Origin: Apostichopus leukothele
Taxonomy: Eukaryota; Echinodermata; Holothuroidea; Aspidochirotida; Stichopodidae
NCBI GenBank assembly: GCA_010014835.2
Contig: JAAAKB020000008.1
Span: 3,016,899-3,064,409 of the forward strand
Direction: 5' to 3'
DNA: 47,511 bases
Below the pieces are notes generated by a model that ran no database searches, was not told the origin of the DNA, and saw nothing but the letters and a program-made list of their open reading frames with translations. Both the position numbers and the translations under genes were made by a program. Shown here in pieces: positions 47,087 to 47,511 of the stretch (the first letter of the stretch is position 1; every line of letters begins with the position of its first letter).

Positions 47087-47138
47087 CTAGGCTTTGGAAA
47101 TTCAGAGCCACGAGCTGACATCCTACATTCCAGAAAAT
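47087..47138 (-). CDS. PLCB1-like: PLC-beta1-like exon: Y-box strand FWNxGCQ
   Basis: This 52-bp exon encodes IFWNVGCQLVALNFQSL plus the G of a split Asp codon. The F-W-N-x-G-C-Q-x-V-x-L-N-[FY]-Q-[ST] motif is nearly invariant near the end of the catalytic Y half in PLC-beta. Here Val replaces the usual Ala after N. The acceptor is TGTTTAG (ends 47139), and the donor GTAAAC (47086 leftward) is acceptable. It enters in phase 0, so the previous exon, expected to end with the conserved S-S-N-Y-M-P-Q, lies to the right, probably outside the window. Confidence 0.93.
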
Positions 47139-47511
47139 CTAAACAGGGAAGAAAAACCAAAACCAATCAAAGTCTTACCAATCAGTCTTTTTGCAAGTTT
47201 TACTCAAAGTTGGCATGTTAAAATATGATACTGAAGATAAATACTGACCACTATGTATGAATAGACCTAAAATAAGCACTATTTTGTTTGACAAAGAATT
47301 ATTTCTACCCTCACGAAATGTTAAGTTAAGTAGACTTAACAGGGTTGAGTTAGAATTTGTGAACATCAGTAAACACAGTGATGTTATTACATTAGAATAT
47401 ACCCTCCTAAGGTATATAGAAGGCTGAAATTTGCAAAAAGTTTAGAGACTTGAAGACAAGTTTCAAATGTCAAACACTGAATGGAAGAGTGGATGGGGGT
47501 AAGAGGGGTGG
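47139..47511 (-). other. Intron upstream of the last Y-box exon seen
   Basis: No further catalytic exon was recognised before the window ends. Sequence is AT-rich with a G-rich end (GGATGGGGGTAAGAGGGG). Confidence 0.7.

Noticed and set aside
1-47511. CRISPR arrays, rRNA genes, bacterial promoters or operons
   Set aside because: None were seen. The tandem arrays have degenerate units without unique spacers, and all coding sequence is spliced animal-type.

Overview
This is AT-rich animal genomic DNA with split, spliced genes and no bacterial-style operons. Exons are short (44 to 319 bp), introns are long, splice sites are ordinary GT-AG, and tRNA-derived SINEs, a CR1/L2-like LINE end, hAT remnants and a probable Penelope-like fragment are present. 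The protein and repeat style suggest a marine invertebrate, perhaps an echinoderm or another deuterostome; this is inference only. Two runs of exactly 100 N (18932-19031 and 34345-34444) show that three contigs were scaffolded together.

The only coding content I can support is on the minus strand, and all of it is phosphoinositide-specific phospholipase C beta (PLC-beta), the Galphaq effector that hydrolyses PIP2 to IP3 and diacylglycerol. Reading right to left, contig 3 carries nine consecutive, phase-consistent exons (47138 down to 35954). They encode the end of the catalytic Y box, the C2 domain, the Galphaq-docking helix-turn-helix with L-x-N-P-I, a low-complexity Ser/Ala/Pro linker, a serine-rich symmetric exon and the first part of the C-terminal coiled coil. 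This part looks like the PLC-beta1/2/3 (fly PLC21C) class.

Further left, contig 2 carries a typical first coding exon of a PLC-beta4/norpA-class gene (25664-25581, starting MAKQYDFDWQ). Contig 1 carries three consecutive downstream exons of the PH to EF-hand region (8276 down to 3901). Either two PLC-beta genes lie head to tail, upstream beta1-like then downstream beta4-like, which is the arrangement of human PLCB1 and PLCB4 on chromosome 20p12, or a single gene has had its contigs put in the wrong order. The two sets of exons do not overlap in the protein, so the window alone cannot decide. At least one PH-domain exon between 8276 and 25581 and the distal coiled-coil exons after 35954 were not found.

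The remaining DNA is intronic or intergenic and rich in tandem arrays. These include a 54-bp minisatellite of 16 copies (10738-11609), a ~60-80-bp array (13650-14480), a ~76-bp array (26790-27365), a strictly alternating 67/79-bp array (28421-28850), a degenerate ~60-75-bp array (41840-42145), and a four-copy array that includes a PLC-beta exon end and its splice donor (44289-44543). Mobile-element remains include a broken hAT transposase beginning at the first gap, two tRNA-derived SINEs in opposite orientation, the LINE 3' end, and a hairpin with a near-complete, probably inactive hammerhead ribozyme core.
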